A DNA stretch of 64,000 bases, from contig AQSA01000008.1 of NCBI GenBank assembly GCA_000402815.1, positions 6,367 through 70,366 of the forward strand, read 5' to 3'. This document shows positions 53,996 to 62,955 of this stretch, in pieces; positions within the stretch are counted from its first letter, which is position 1; every line of letters starts with the position of its first letter. Both the position numbers and the translations under genes were made by a program. The stretch comes from Candidatus Neomarinimicrobium atlanticum (GTDB lineage Bacteria; Fidelibacterota; Marinisomatia; Marinisomatales; Marinisomataceae). The notes beneath the pieces were generated by a model. It was not told where the DNA came from, searched no databases, and saw only the letters and a list, made by a program, of their open reading frames with translations.

Positions 53996-54916
53996 TTAAA
54001 GATGAAATTTTTGATTTCTCCTAGCAATATTGAAACCGTTATTTTTTATCGTTTTAGTAGCAGTTGAATAACTATCTAATGCTGGGTTTGTATGATTTAA
54101 ATGAATAAAATGCACGCTAGATTTGCTATCAACATCGCTTAATACTTCCATAGATTCGACAATAAATGGATGAGGAATTTTTGACATATCTCTTCCCGGT
54201 AATTCATTGATATCAAAAAACGTTCCGTCCAATAAACTATAATCATTTTCCTCTACTACTTCTTTAATATTTTTAGTCCATTTTTCCCATTTATCTATAT
54301 CAGGTATAAAAATTAATGATTTATTTGGACCTTCAATTTTATAACCAACCGTTTCAGAGAATTCATCACGGTGAGGAACAAGAAATGGTGTAATACTTAG
54401 ATTGCTATTTAGTTTTACTGTAGTATTATTTTTAAGACTTTTAATATCTATATTATTTAAATCAACAAGCTGACTCCAAGGGCCGTTATTGCTTAAAAAA
54501 TTTTCCATTTTTGGCATCGCATATACTGGAATCTCTTTTGCACCCATAACTTCTCGCCCTAAATGAATTAAACCTGTATAGTGACCAATGTGAGCATGGG
54601 TTAAGAAAACGCCCTTAAATACCCCTTTTTGCTCCATTGTTAATGTATTTAATTGTAAAGAGAAGTCTGGCGTAGCATCAATCATCCAAATCTCATTCGT
54701 TAAAGGATCAACAATACCGATACTTGATACTTGATTGTGGAGTTTTGGATTATCCCATTTGTTAATACAACATTCTTTTGTACAGGCAGCATGAGGGGCA
54801 CCGCCGTCTTGAGCTATGCCCAATATAACGATATAAGGATTATTATTTCTAGGTAAAGTCCAACCGATAAGAAAAATCGATAAAACTATAAAAGATAGAA
54901 AAAACCTGTTGAACAA
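53996..54916 (-). CDS. PqqB-like metallo-beta-lactamase-fold protein (306 aa)
   Basis: N-terminal signal-like segment (FFLSFIVLSIFLIGW). The sequence follows the PqqB pattern: VILGIAQDGGAPHAACTKECC, a Cys-rich loop, WMIDATPDFSLQLNTL, then LTHAHIGHYTGLIHLG. The usual HxHxDH metal motif reads His107-x-His109-Ile-Gly-His112, so the Asp is missing, while a distal HFIHLNHTNPAL is kept. No other pqq genes are near, so a role in PQQ synthesis is doubtful; it may be a related exported hydrolase or oxygenase. Confidence 0.8.
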   Translation of the reverse strand: MFNRFFLSFIVLSIFLIGWTLPRNNNPYIVILGIAQDGGAPHAACTKECCINKWDNPKLHNQVSSIGIVDPLTNEIWMIDATPDFSLQLNTLTMEQKGVFKGVFLTHAHIGHYTGLIHLGREVMGAKEIPVYAMPKMENFLSNNGPWSQLVDLNNIDIKSLKNNTTVKLNSNLSITPFLVPHRDEFSETVGYKIEGPNKSLIFIPDIDKWEKWTKNIKEVVEENDYSLLDGTFFDINELPGRDMSKIPHPFIVESMEVLSDVDSKSSVHFIHLNHTNPALDSYSTATKTIKNNGFNIARRNQKFHL

Positions 54917-54923
54917 AAGACGA

Positions 54924-56795
54924 CTATCCGCCTAAATGATCGATATCATCAGATGATTTTGTTAGCGCTTTTTTAGCATCATACATATCATCAATCTCAT
55001 CTTTATGTTTTGTTGTAACCACTTTACGCTTAATTGACATCTTTGGTGTTAATTCACCTGCATCAACTGTCCATTCCTCATGAATAAGAACAAACTTACG
55101 AATAGATTCATATCTAGAGAAATTGGTCATTACTTCTTTAACGATAACATCAATCATATCATAAGCATCGGGATGTGCACATAGGCTTTTATAGTCTAAA
55201 GATGCCAACCCTTTACTCTCTGCCCAAGCCATTAAGTTTTCTTTGTTTGGAACAATAAGAGCAGTAATAAAGTTTCTATCATCACCTACAACATTACATT
55301 GTTCAATGTATTTACTGGATGTAAGTGACACTTCCATAGGTTGGGGTGCAACATTTTTACCTCCAGATGTAACAATTAAGCTTTTCTTTCTATCAGTAAT
55401 ACGTAAAAGACCATCTTCATCAAATTTACCAATATCTCCAGAATGGAACCAACCATCTACAATTGCCTCATTGGTTGCTTCTTCATTCTTATAGTATCCT
55501 TGCATTACACAATGCCCCTTACATAAAATCTCTCCGTCTTCAGCAATTTTCACTTCAACACCAGGAATAGCTTTACCTACTGTACCAAACTTAAAGAAGT
55601 CAGGATGACCAATAGTCATCACTGGACTGGTTTCGGTTAAACCATAGCCCTCAATGATTGAAATTCCAATACCACAGAAAAAAGATCCAACCTCTTTTGA
55701 TAGTGCAGAACCACCCGACGAACAAGCTCTAACCTTTCCGCCTAATGCTGCTCTAAATTTATTTAATACCAATTTATCAGCAATATTATATTTTAACCCT
55801 AACATAAATGGAAGTTTTTTACTTGCTTGACGATATGGGACTGTCTGCATTCCAACAGCAATAGACCACTCAGCTAGCGATTTTTTCACTCCAGTCATTT
55901 CAGAAACAGTATCCATTATTTTTGCATGTATTTTTTCAAATATTCTTGGAACAGCTGTTAAAAAAGTTGGCTGAACTTCTCTTATATTTTCAAATAATAT
56001 TTCAGGAGTAAAATTCATTTCAGCGTAGTATATAGAAGTTCCTTGACTAAAAATTGAATAATGACCACCTACTCTTTCAAAACTGTGACTTATTGGTAAG
56101 AATGAAACAAATCTTTCTATACCATCTTCTGGCTTTAATTCAGGATTTAGTTCCATTGCTGCTTTAATAATACCATCTATTGAAAGAAGATTATTACAAA
56201 TATTAGCATGACTTAGCATAACACCCTTAGGATTTCCTGTCGTACCACTAGTATAAATAAGAGTTAATAAATCATTTTCAACAACTGTTTTTGAGAGCTC
56301 ACGAATATCGTGAACTTCGTCTTTCATGTTAAAAACTTCAGAAAACTTAACCACGTTCTCTTTATCACTATCATAACTATCGTCCATAATTATAATAGTT
56401 TTTAAATTTGAATTTGCATCATTTATTAAAGGATAAACCTTATCGAGTTGAATACCGTCTTGTACAATAGCAACCGCACTCTCAGAATGATCTACCACAT
56501 ATCGGGACTGAGCAGGAATAAGTGTTGGATAAACTGGTACAGAAACAGCTCTGATATGTGCAATTGCGTAATCTGAAATTGCCCATTGACGAGAATTTGC
56601 ACCTATAATTGCTACTTTATCATGTTCATTAACACCTAAATTTTTTAATCCATTTGCAAAATCTTCAACTAATTTTTGAAGGTCTATCAACTCTACACCA
56701 TTCCATCCATTTGAATCTTTTGTAAAAAAGGTTTTTTGATTTGGTCTTTCTTCAACTAAATGTTGAAACATTTGTGGTACGGTTTTAAATGACAC
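54924..56795 (-). CDS. Long-chain acyl-CoA synthetase (AMP-forming)
   Basis: 623 aa, ANL superfamily. The P-loop is LIYTSGTTGNPKGVMLSH (about 173-190); FLPISHSFERVGGHYSIF, IEGYGLTETSPVMTIG and DGWFHSGDIGKFDEDGLLRITDRKKSLIVTSGGKNVAPQPME follow, as in the FAA1/FadD15 branch. The enzyme activates fatty acids with ATP and CoA for lipid synthesis or breakdown. The catalytic Lys is expected near the C-terminus (TPKMSIKRK). Confidence 0.94.
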   Translation of the reverse strand: MSFKTVPQMFQHLVEERPNQKTFFTKDSNGWNGVELIDLQKLVEDFANGLKNLGVNEHDKVAIIGANSRQWAISDYAIAHIRAVSVPVYPTLIPAQSRYVVDHSESAVAIVQDGIQLDKVYPLINDANSNLKTIIIMDDSYDSDKENVVKFSEVFNMKDEVHDIRELSKTVVENDLLTLIYTSGTTGNPKGVMLSHANICNNLLSIDGIIKAAMELNPELKPEDGIERFVSFLPISHSFERVGGHYSIFSQGTSIYYAEMNFTPEILFENIREVQPTFLTAVPRIFEKIHAKIMDTVSEMTGVKKSLAEWSIAVGMQTVPYRQASKKLPFMLGLKYNIADKLVLNKFRAALGGKVRACSSGGSALSKEVGSFFCGIGISIIEGYGLTETSPVMTIGHPDFFKFGTVGKAIPGVEVKIAEDGEILCKGHCVMQGYYKNEEATNEAIVDGWFHSGDIGKFDEDGLLRITDRKKSLIVTSGGKNVAPQPMEVSLTSSKYIEQCNVVGDDRNFITALIVPNKENLMAWAESKGLASLDYKSLCAHPDAYDMIDVIVKEVMTNFSRYESIRKFVLIHEEWTVDAGELTPKMSIKRKVVTTKHKDEIDDMYDAKKALTKSSDDIDHLGG

Positions 56796-56866
56796 TTTTT
56801 TCTCCTTGGTTAAATACTATACTATTGACAAGCTACATAATTTACGTGAAATTTGTCAACATTTTT

Positions 56867-56950
56867 GCCGGGGTGGCGGAATTGGTAGACGCGCCGGATT
56901 CAAAATCCGGTGAGGATTTCCTCATGTCGGTTCGAGCCCGACCCTCGGTA
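56867..56950 (+). tRNA. tRNA-Leu (CAA)
   Basis: 84-nt class II tRNA. The acceptor stem is GCCGGGG with CCTCGGT (one terminal G-T pair) and discriminator A. The D arm has GGCGGAATTGGTAGACGC. The anticodon arm is CCGGA-TTCAAAA-TCCGG with anticodon CAA. A variable arm (TGAGGATTTCCTCATG) and T arm (GTCGG-TTCGAGC-CCGAC) follow. CCA is not encoded. A terminator follows directly. Confidence 0.97.
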
Positions 56951-56951
56951 C

Positions 56952-56982
56952 AAAAAAAGGGCTTATAAAAAGCCCTTTTTTT
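56952..56982. terminator. Terminator after tRNA-Leu, usable on both strands
   Basis: AAAAAAAGGGCTT and AAGCCCTTTTTTT form an A/T-flanked hairpin with a 5-base loop. It can end the plus-strand tRNA transcript and the minus-strand transcript of the coiled-coil gene (stop at 57003). Confidence 0.88.
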
Positions 56983-57002
56983 AATACTCGCTAAACTAAA
57001 CG

Positions 57003-57491
57003 TTATTTCTTTTCACCTTCTTCTTCTGGAGGAAATACTGAATCGTTTAATTTCTTTAACTGCTTCTTAATGTCAGAAAGATCTCTTCTTGTTCTACGTT
57101 TTTCAGAATCAAAATTATCTTCTAATCCTTCTAGGTCACGCTGAACATTTTTAATCTTTTTACTTAAGTCACGATCAACTCTTTTAATTTCATATGCTAG
57201 ATCATCAATCAAGCTACCAAGAGAATCAGCTTTAGTATAAATTAATTTTGTGTTAGCAGTAATACGATCTTGGCCTCTTTTGATTTCTTTACCTTGACCA
57301 ATATTTTCAAGCTCAACAGCCTTGACTCGTTGTTTGAATTCTTGATTAACCATATCTACATGCTCAACTTGCTCTTGTCTCAATTGAGCCATTTCATCCA
57401 TTGCGGAGTTATATTGTAATAATGAAAAACCTACTGCAAAAGTAAGAGCTAAAGCGACAACGCTAAGAATTTTTTCTGTACTTGTTAACAT
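57003..57491 (-). CDS. Membrane-anchored coiled-coil protein (162 aa)
   Basis: One N-terminal membrane helix (ILSVVALALTFAVGFSLLQY) followed by a long coiled coil (MDEMAQLRQEQVEHVDMVNQEF...KKLNDSVFP) in which two stretches have Lys/Arg-Asp heptads. No catalytic motif. Such proteins often act as envelope spacers or scaffolds. It lies upstream of the tRNA terminator and downstream of lepB, in the same direction. Confidence 0.75.
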   Translation of the reverse strand: MLTSTEKILSVVALALTFAVGFSLLQYNSAMDEMAQLRQEQVEHVDMVNQEFKQRVKAVELENIGQGKEIKRGQDRITANTKLIYTKADSLGSLIDDLAYEIKRVDRDLSKKIKNVQRDLEGLEDNFDSEKRRTRRDLSDIKKQLKKLNDSVFPPEEEGEKK

Positions 57492-57566
57492 TTATAATAC
57501 CTCAGTTGTTTTTTTTAAGTCCACCGAAACTAATCAATGAAAACCCAATATGAAAACTTTTTTTTT

Positions 57567-58565
57567 CTAATTGGGAATTTTTCCAATACGTGAAATTCTT
57601 GGAGTATAACTATCAAGATTAATTGAGAACCACGTAATAACTGGCTGACCTAATATGTGACTTTCTGGAACAAAACCCCAATATCTAGAGTCTTCACTGT
57701 TATCTCTATTATCTCCCATCATCCAAAAATAATCTTGTTTAACTTCATAGGAGTCTATATCCATAATTGATTCACCGTTTACATAAAGGTGCTTGATATA
57801 TTCTTTTCTAAACATTGGAGACCAAGGATTAATAAAAGTTGCTCCCTCTGTAGGAACATAGTCCTTAAATACTGATCTATCACCCGTTCTTCTAAATACA
57901 TCTCTCGGACTTTGATTTGTAAAAGTAAATTTTGTTTCTTTATAAACTAACTCTACCTTATTTCCTTCATAGATAAGAATTGGTATTACTAATTGCCAAT
58001 CCATCGACTCGTCTAAAAGAAAAATATCTCCTTTTTTAGGAACGGTAATTTGCGGATATTGATCTTTATTAGCACTAAAACCTGGATTATCTCCTTTAGC
58101 ACCAAGAAATATTTCTGTATCTATAAGATCTTTTTTCGAATATTCATCAGATAAAAATTGACCTCCATCAGGAAGTTCGCTGACTATTCCATTAACATAT
58201 ACTATCCTATTTTCAATACTTATAGTATCTCCAGGCAGTCCAATACATCTTTTTACATATTTATAAACTATGTCTCTTGGATACTCGAAAACAACTACAT
58301 CACCTCTTTCAACTTTCTTAAATGCGGGGAATTTATATTCTGGCAGAAAAGTTGGAATACTAATTGCTGAGAATGGTAACCAAATTTTTTGTGGCATTTT
58401 CATCCCATAGGAAAAACGACTACCAACTAACATGTCTCCTTTTAATATATTCTTCTCCATACTAGTCGTAGGAACAATATATAACTCAACTACAGTCTCC
58501 TTAAGAAATAGCACAATTAGAATTAATACTACCAGTGATTTAATTTCTGATACAATCTTATTCAT
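57567..58565 (-). CDS. lepB: Signal peptidase I
   Basis: 332 aa with an N-terminal membrane helix (LVVLILIVLFLKETVVELYI). Box B: VPTTSMEKNILKGDMLVGSRFSYG with catalytic Ser35. Box D: FEYPRDIVYKYVKRCIGLPGDTISIENRIVYVNG with the general-base Lys. Box E: WMMGDNRDNSEDSRYWGFVP. The enzyme removes signal peptides after export. The long insertion between boxes D and E (about 130-280) is typical of the FCB/Bacteroidetes group. Its start overlaps rnhB by 4 bp. Confidence 0.94.
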   Translation of the reverse strand: MNKIVSEIKSLVVLILIVLFLKETVVELYIVPTTSMEKNILKGDMLVGSRFSYGMKMPQKIWLPFSAISIPTFLPEYKFPAFKKVERGDVVVFEYPRDIVYKYVKRCIGLPGDTISIENRIVYVNGIVSELPDGGQFLSDEYSKKDLIDTEIFLGAKGDNPGFSANKDQYPQITVPKKGDIFLLDESMDWQLVIPILIYEGNKVELVYKETKFTFTNQSPRDVFRRTGDRSVFKDYVPTEGATFINPWSPMFRKEYIKHLYVNGESIMDIDSYEVKQDYFWMMGDNRDNSEDSRYWGFVPESHILGQPVITWFSINLDSYTPRISRIGKIPN

Positions 58566-59116
58566 TTATTTATCATACTAGATATAGGTTTAAATGTTTC
58601 CCTGTGAATTGATATATAAGAATGTTCTTTGAGTGCATCATAATGCTGCTTAGTTCCATATCCTTTGTTTTTATCAAATCCGTACATAGGATAAATATAG
58701 TGAAACGAACGCATAATTTCATCTCTAGTAACTTTTGCAATAATAGATGCTGCCATAATTGATCTTATTTTTTGATCTCCTTTTATAATACCCTCGTTTT
58801 GAATCTTAATATCCAAAGGAAAACCATCAACCATCACTTTCTTTGGCTGAGGTTTTAAGCTGTAAATTGCTTCTATCATAGCATGTTCTGAGGCTACTTT
58901 AATATTTACTTCATCAATATAGTCATTCCATTTTATACCAACTGCGACAGCTATTGCGCTATCATTAATGACTTTAAAGAGTCTATTGCGCTTCCTTTCT
59001 GTCAATTTCTTAGAATCATTTAAGCCTTCTATATCATTATCTAATATAACAGCTGCTGCTACCACTGGCCCAGCCAATGCACCTCTACCTACTTCATCTA
59101 CTCCTGCAATTAACAT
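58562..59116 (-). CDS. rnhB: Ribonuclease HII
   Basis: 184 aa when started at the ATG at 59116, giving MLIAGVDEVGRGALAGPVVAA, the usual start of RNase HII (Asp-Glu metal ligands in GVDEVGRG). Other blocks are LNDSKKLTERKRNRLF, MVDGFPLDI and ASIIAKVTRDEIM with the third and fourth acidic ligands, then YGFDKNKGYGTKQHYDAL. The enzyme removes ribonucleotides from DNA. It overlaps lepB by 4 bp. Confidence 0.95.
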   Translation of the reverse strand: MLIAGVDEVGRGALAGPVVAAAVILDNDIEGLNDSKKLTERKRNRLFKVINDSAIAVAVGIKWNDYIDEVNIKVASEHAMIEAIYSLKPQPKKVMVDGFPLDIKIQNEGIIKGDQKIRSIMAASIIAKVTRDEIMRSFHYIYPMYGFDKNKGYGTKQHYDALKEHSYISIHRETFKPISSMINK

Positions 59117-59171
59117 GAAAAGTAAATTAATAATAAAATTCATGTTTACTTTTAAAAAACTTTTTTAATAT

Positions 59172-60758
59172 GTGTCCATGTCAAAAATTAGACTTTCAGC
59201 AATTATCTTTAGTATTATTGGTATAGTGCTTGTAACTCAAGGAGTTCACTTTTACGACTCTGCATGGTCTTTTCCTGGAAATTTATTTTCCGATAGTTTT
59301 AAAACATCTTTCCCTTTAAGCAGTGTTCCTTTTATGGTAGTTGCATTACTTGGAACTGGTGTTTACATGACTTTTAAGTTAGGATTTCCACAATTAAGAA
59401 GAGTTCTTCATGGTATAAGAGTCACTAAAGGAGATTATGATAAAGTTGACGATGAAGGTGATTTAAATCACTTTAAAGCATTATCAACTGCACTAGCAGC
59501 AACAGTTGGTATTGGAAATATTGCAGGAGTTGCTATTGCTATTTATTATGGAGGTCCTGGAGCATTGTTCTGGATGTGGATTACTGCCTTTTTTGGAACA
59601 GCATTAAAATACGCAGAATGTACCCTTGCATTAGAATATAGAGAAACAGACGCTCTTGGAAATACTGCTGGTGGTCCTATGTATACTATAGAAAATGGAC
59701 TAGGTCCTAAGTGGAGATGGTTAGCTGTTACTTTTGCTTGCTTTGCTATTATCTGTTCATTTTTTACTGGAAATGCTATTCAATCAAATACATTAACACA
59801 GCAATTATATGCACAAATATTAAGTATCACAGGACCTGATAATGCTCTTATGGCAACCAATTCATTTACATTGCTTGGTAGCGAATCAAATATATCCATG
59901 ATGCATGTCATTATCGGATTATCTTGTGCTGCTATCGTTGGATCTGTTATTCTTGGAGGAATTAAACGTATAGGTAATGTTACAAGTTATTTAGTACCAA
60001 TTATGGCAGCAGTTTATGTTATGTGTGCATTATTTATCATCCTAACTAACTTTGAAAGAGTTGGCGAATCTTTTAGTACTATTTTTACAATGGCATTCAA
60101 CCCTCCTTCTATTAAGGATCCAGCTATTGGAATAGCCGCTGGAGCTTTTATTTCTTTTTTAAATACTATGATGATGGGCGTAAAAAGAGGTTTATTTTCA
60201 AGTGAATCTGGTCAAGGATCTGCAGCCATTGCTCATTCAACAGCAAAGACACCATACGCTGTTAGAGAAGGCGTTGTCGCACTTCTTGAGCCATATATTG
60301 ATACAATCATAATTTGTACATTAACTGGTCTTGTGATTATGGTAACTAATTCTTGGCATTTGACAGAATTTTACAGTCAAAGAATCGATCCATCCATCCT
60401 TGATGCAGATTTAAAAGCGGGTGTTCTTTTAACAAGCCATGCTTTTGGAATTGGAATGCCTTCTATAGGATCACAAGTTGTAACGATAGCTGTAGTGCTT
60501 TTTGCTCTATCTACTGCTATTAGCTGGTCTTTTTATGGAGACAGAGCTACAGAATACTTATTTGGAACAGGCGCTATTCCTATTTATAGATATTGTTATG
60601 TATTTATGGTATTTGTAGGATCGATGCTTACCTTAGAACAAGTTTGGATTTTTGGAGATGCTGCTTTAGCTTTTATGACTTTTCCAAATCTTCTCGCAAT
60701 TATACTATTAAGCAATAAGCTTAAAGATTTGTCTACTGAATATTTTTCAAAATATTAA
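59172..60758 (+). CDS. Sodium:alanine symporter (AGCS family)
   Basis: 528 aa with about eleven membrane helices. AGCS signatures: LSTALAATVGIGNIAGVAIAIYYGGPGALFWMWITAFFGTALKYAECTLAL, then GGPMYTIENGLG, MGVKRGLFSSESGQGSAAIAHSTAKTPYAVREG and IIICTLTGLVI. The family imports alanine, glycine or related small amino acids with sodium. A GTG at 59172 is followed by an ATG at 59178; I would favour the ATG, which keeps the same frame. The 3' end overlaps the RlmD-type gene by 4 bp. Confidence 0.93.
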   Translation: MSMSKIRLSAIIFSIIGIVLVTQGVHFYDSAWSFPGNLFSDSFKTSFPLSSVPFMVVALLGTGVYMTFKLGFPQLRRVLHGIRVTKGDYDKVDDEGDLNHFKALSTALAATVGIGNIAGVAIAIYYGGPGALFWMWITAFFGTALKYAECTLALEYRETDALGNTAGGPMYTIENGLGPKWRWLAVTFACFAIICSFFTGNAIQSNTLTQQLYAQILSITGPDNALMATNSFTLLGSESNISMMHVIIGLSCAAIVGSVILGGIKRIGNVTSYLVPIMAAVYVMCALFIILTNFERVGESFSTIFTMAFNPPSIKDPAIGIAAGAFISFLNTMMMGVKRGLFSSESGQGSAAIAHSTAKTPYAVREGVVALLEPYIDTIIICTLTGLVIMVTNSWHLTEFYSQRIDPSILDADLKAGVLLTSHAFGIGMPSIGSQVVTIAVVLFALSTAISWSFYGDRATEYLFGTGAIPIYRYCYVFMVFVGSMLTLEQVWIFGDAALAFMTFPNLLAIILLSNKLKDLSTEYFSKY

Positions 60759-61936
60759 TTAGCGCTAGGTATAAATCTTACAATACATTCTACATGATGT
60801 GTCATAGGAAATAAATCAATGGCATTAATTTTTTCTAGCTCATAACCAGAATCTTGTAGAAACTTAGCATCTCGAGCAAGTGATGCTGGATCACATGAAA
60901 TATATACAACCGCTTTTGGCTTCTTAGAAATAATTTGATCTACTACTATCTTACCAGCTCCACTTCTAGGTGGATCCAAAACAATGATATCTATATTATC
61001 AATATTTGGAAGCTTTCTATCTACGCTACCTCGATGAATAGAAACATTATTATAATCTTTAAATATTTTAGATGCATCTCGAACCGAATGGTTGCTAAGC
61101 TCAACTAAGTGAACATGACCATCATTACCAATTTTTTTAGTAATAGGCATAGTAAATAGTCCAACACCACCATAAAGATCGCATACTACATCACCAGGAT
61201 TTAATTTCATGAAGTCAATGGCTAAATTGCTTAATACTGATGGAGCTTGCGCATGACTTTGCCAAAATGATTGTGGAGAAATATCATAAATATTATCTCC
61301 TACAACTTCACGGATTTTTTTTGGACCAGCTATAGTCTTTTTTCCTCTAGATATATTTAACTGATTTGAGCTAGAAACAGCAACTCTAACACGATCACTT
61401 CCATTCCATTTTTTACTAAAAATTTCTGAATTATTAATATCTTTATGGGCAATTGTACATTCATCTATTTCAATAATTTTTTTTGTTTTAGATGAATATA
61501 AACCAGCCTTACCATTTTCAGATACTGCGAAGTCAAAACGGGTACGCCAATGTAACCCATCACTAGGCTTTGCGCTTAGCATTTCAGGATCAACCTCTAT
61601 TTTTGCAATACGCATAAATTGATCTTTGATAACTTCTAATTTAAAGTTTTGCTGAGCTGATCTTTCAATATGCTGGAAATCACAGCCTCCGCAACCATCA
61701 GGATGCGCATGATTACAAGTGGGTTTAACTCTATCACTAGATTCGCTTAAGATTTTTATAGCATCACCATGAGCTAATTTTGACGAAACAGATGTAATTT
61801 TTACGACAGCTTTTTCACCTGTTATTGCATGTCTAACAAAGATAACTTGTCCATTATGACGAGATATAAAGTGTCCACCATGTGCAATGGGGCCAACTTC
61901 TACCTCAATTTGATCACCTATTTTTAAGCTTTTAAT
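60755..61936 (-). CDS. TRAM and 4Fe-4S 23S rRNA (uracil-5-)-methyltransferase (RlmD type), probable AUU start
   Basis: The full frame runs from the codon after a stop at 61945-61943 to 60755. The first ATG is at 61615, in the middle of the protein. Upstream codons encode a TRAM domain (LKIGDQIEVEVGPIAHGG) and a Cys cluster (CNHAHPDGCGGCDFQH) that RlmD/RumA-type enzymes need for their 4Fe-4S cluster. There is no ATG, GTG, TTG or CTG upstream of these, so ATT at 61936 (ATT AAA AGC), just after the recA stop, is the likely start. The SAM motif is VCDLYGGVGLFTMPI, and the catalytic motif is VYISCDPASLARDA with Cys, preceded by IIVLDPPRSGAG. About 393 aa. Confidence 0.88.
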   Translation of the reverse strand: MKSLKIGDQIEVEVGPIAHGGHFISRHNGQVIFVRHAITGEKAVVKITSVSSKLAHGDAIKILSESSDRVKPTCNHAHPDGCGGCDFQHIERSAQQNFKLEVIKDQFMRIAKIEVDPEMLSAKPSDGLHWRTRFDFAVSENGKAGLYSSKTKKIIEIDECTIAHKDINNSEIFSKKWNGSDRVRVAVSSSNQLNISRGKKTIAGPKKIREVVGDNIYDISPQSFWQSHAQAPSVLSNLAIDFMKLNPGDVVCDLYGGVGLFTMPITKKIGNDGHVHLVELSNHSVRDASKIFKDYNNVSIHRGSVDRKLPNIDNIDIIVLDPPRSGAGKIVVDQIISKKPKAVVYISCDPASLARDAKFLQDSGYELEKINAIDLFPMTHHVECIVRFIPSAN

Positions 61937-61937
61937 T

Positions 61938-62936
61938 TTAAGCTAAGTCTAAATAAGTTTTAACATCAGAAAGAACGCTCTTGAGAAGCTTATCATCTGA
62001 TTCTAAAAGCGCTTTGACTTTTTCTCTTCCTTGAGCAATTTTGTCACCCTTATAAGAGAACCAAGATCCCATTTTTTCAACGACACCGCCTTGAAGCGCT
62101 AAATCAAGCAGGTCACCTTCATATGATATACCCTTACCGTACATAATATCAAATTCAGTCATTTTGAATGGTGGAGCAACTTTATTTTTTACAACCTTGA
62201 CTCTAGTTCTGTTTCCGGTCATATCTGTACCCTCTTTAATTGCAGCAATTCTACGGATATCTAATCTAACCGATGAATAAAACTTTAACGCTCTTCCACC
62301 TGGTGTAGTTTCAGGGCTTCCAAACATTACTCCAATTTTTTCTCTAATCTGATTGATAAATACAACGCAAGTTCTCGATTTATTGATTGGACCTGAAAGT
62401 TTACGTAGTGCTTGAGACATCAGACGTGCTTGCAATCCAACTGTAACATCTCCAATTTGACCTTCAAGTTCTTTTCTAGGAACCAGCGCAGCAACTGAAT
62501 CAATAACAATTACATCCAATGCAGCTGTTTCAAGTAATTTTTGCAATATATCTAATGCTTGCTCTCCAGAATCTGGCTGAGACACCAGCAAGTCATCTGG
62601 TTTGCATCCAAGATTTTCTGCATATACAGGATCTAAGGCATTTTCTGCATCAATAAATGCAGCTGAACCTCCATGTTTTTGACATTCAGCAACAATATGC
62701 AGAGCTAAAGTTGTTTTCCCTGAAGATTCAGGACCAAAAACCTCTATAATCCTTCCTTTAGGAACACCGCCAACACCTAAAGCCATATCTAACGACAAAC
62801 ATCCTGTAGAAATAGCTTCAACATCTAGAGTATCTGTTCCACCCAAACTCATGATAGAACCCTCGCCATATTCTTTATTGATATCTAGTTTGACTGTTTC
62901 TAATATTTTGCTTTTATCTGCTTTTTTTGTTGCCAT
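61938..62936 (-). CDS. recA: Recombinase RecA
   Basis: 332 aa, complete core. Walker [14 protein letters not shown] (68-75), Walker [17 protein letters not shown], loop L2 region and the MAW motif with VNFI-type [15 protein letters not shown]. It lacks a long acidic C-terminal tail (E. coli RecA is 353 aa). RecA pairs homologous DNA and triggers the SOS response. It lies between cinA and the RlmD-type gene, with a recA-cinA gap of 19 bp. Confidence 0.97.
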   Translation of the reverse strand: MATKKADKSKILETVKLDINKEYGEGSIMSLGGTDTLDVEAISTGCLSLDMALGVGGVPKGRIIEVFGPESSGKTTLALHIVAECQKHGGSAAFIDAENALDPVYAENLGCKPDDLLVSQPDSGEQALDILQKLLETAALDVIVIDSVAALVPRKELEGQIGDVTVGLQARLMSQALRKLSGPINKSRTCVVFINQIREKIGVMFGSPETTPGGRALKFYSSVRLDIRRIAAIKEGTDMTGNRTRVKVVKNKVAPPFKMTEFDIMYGKGISYEGDLLDLALQGGVVEKMGSWFSYKGDKIAQGREKVKALLESDDKLLKSVLSDVKTYLDLA

Positions 62937-62955
62937 ATTTCTTCCCTTTTTAAAT

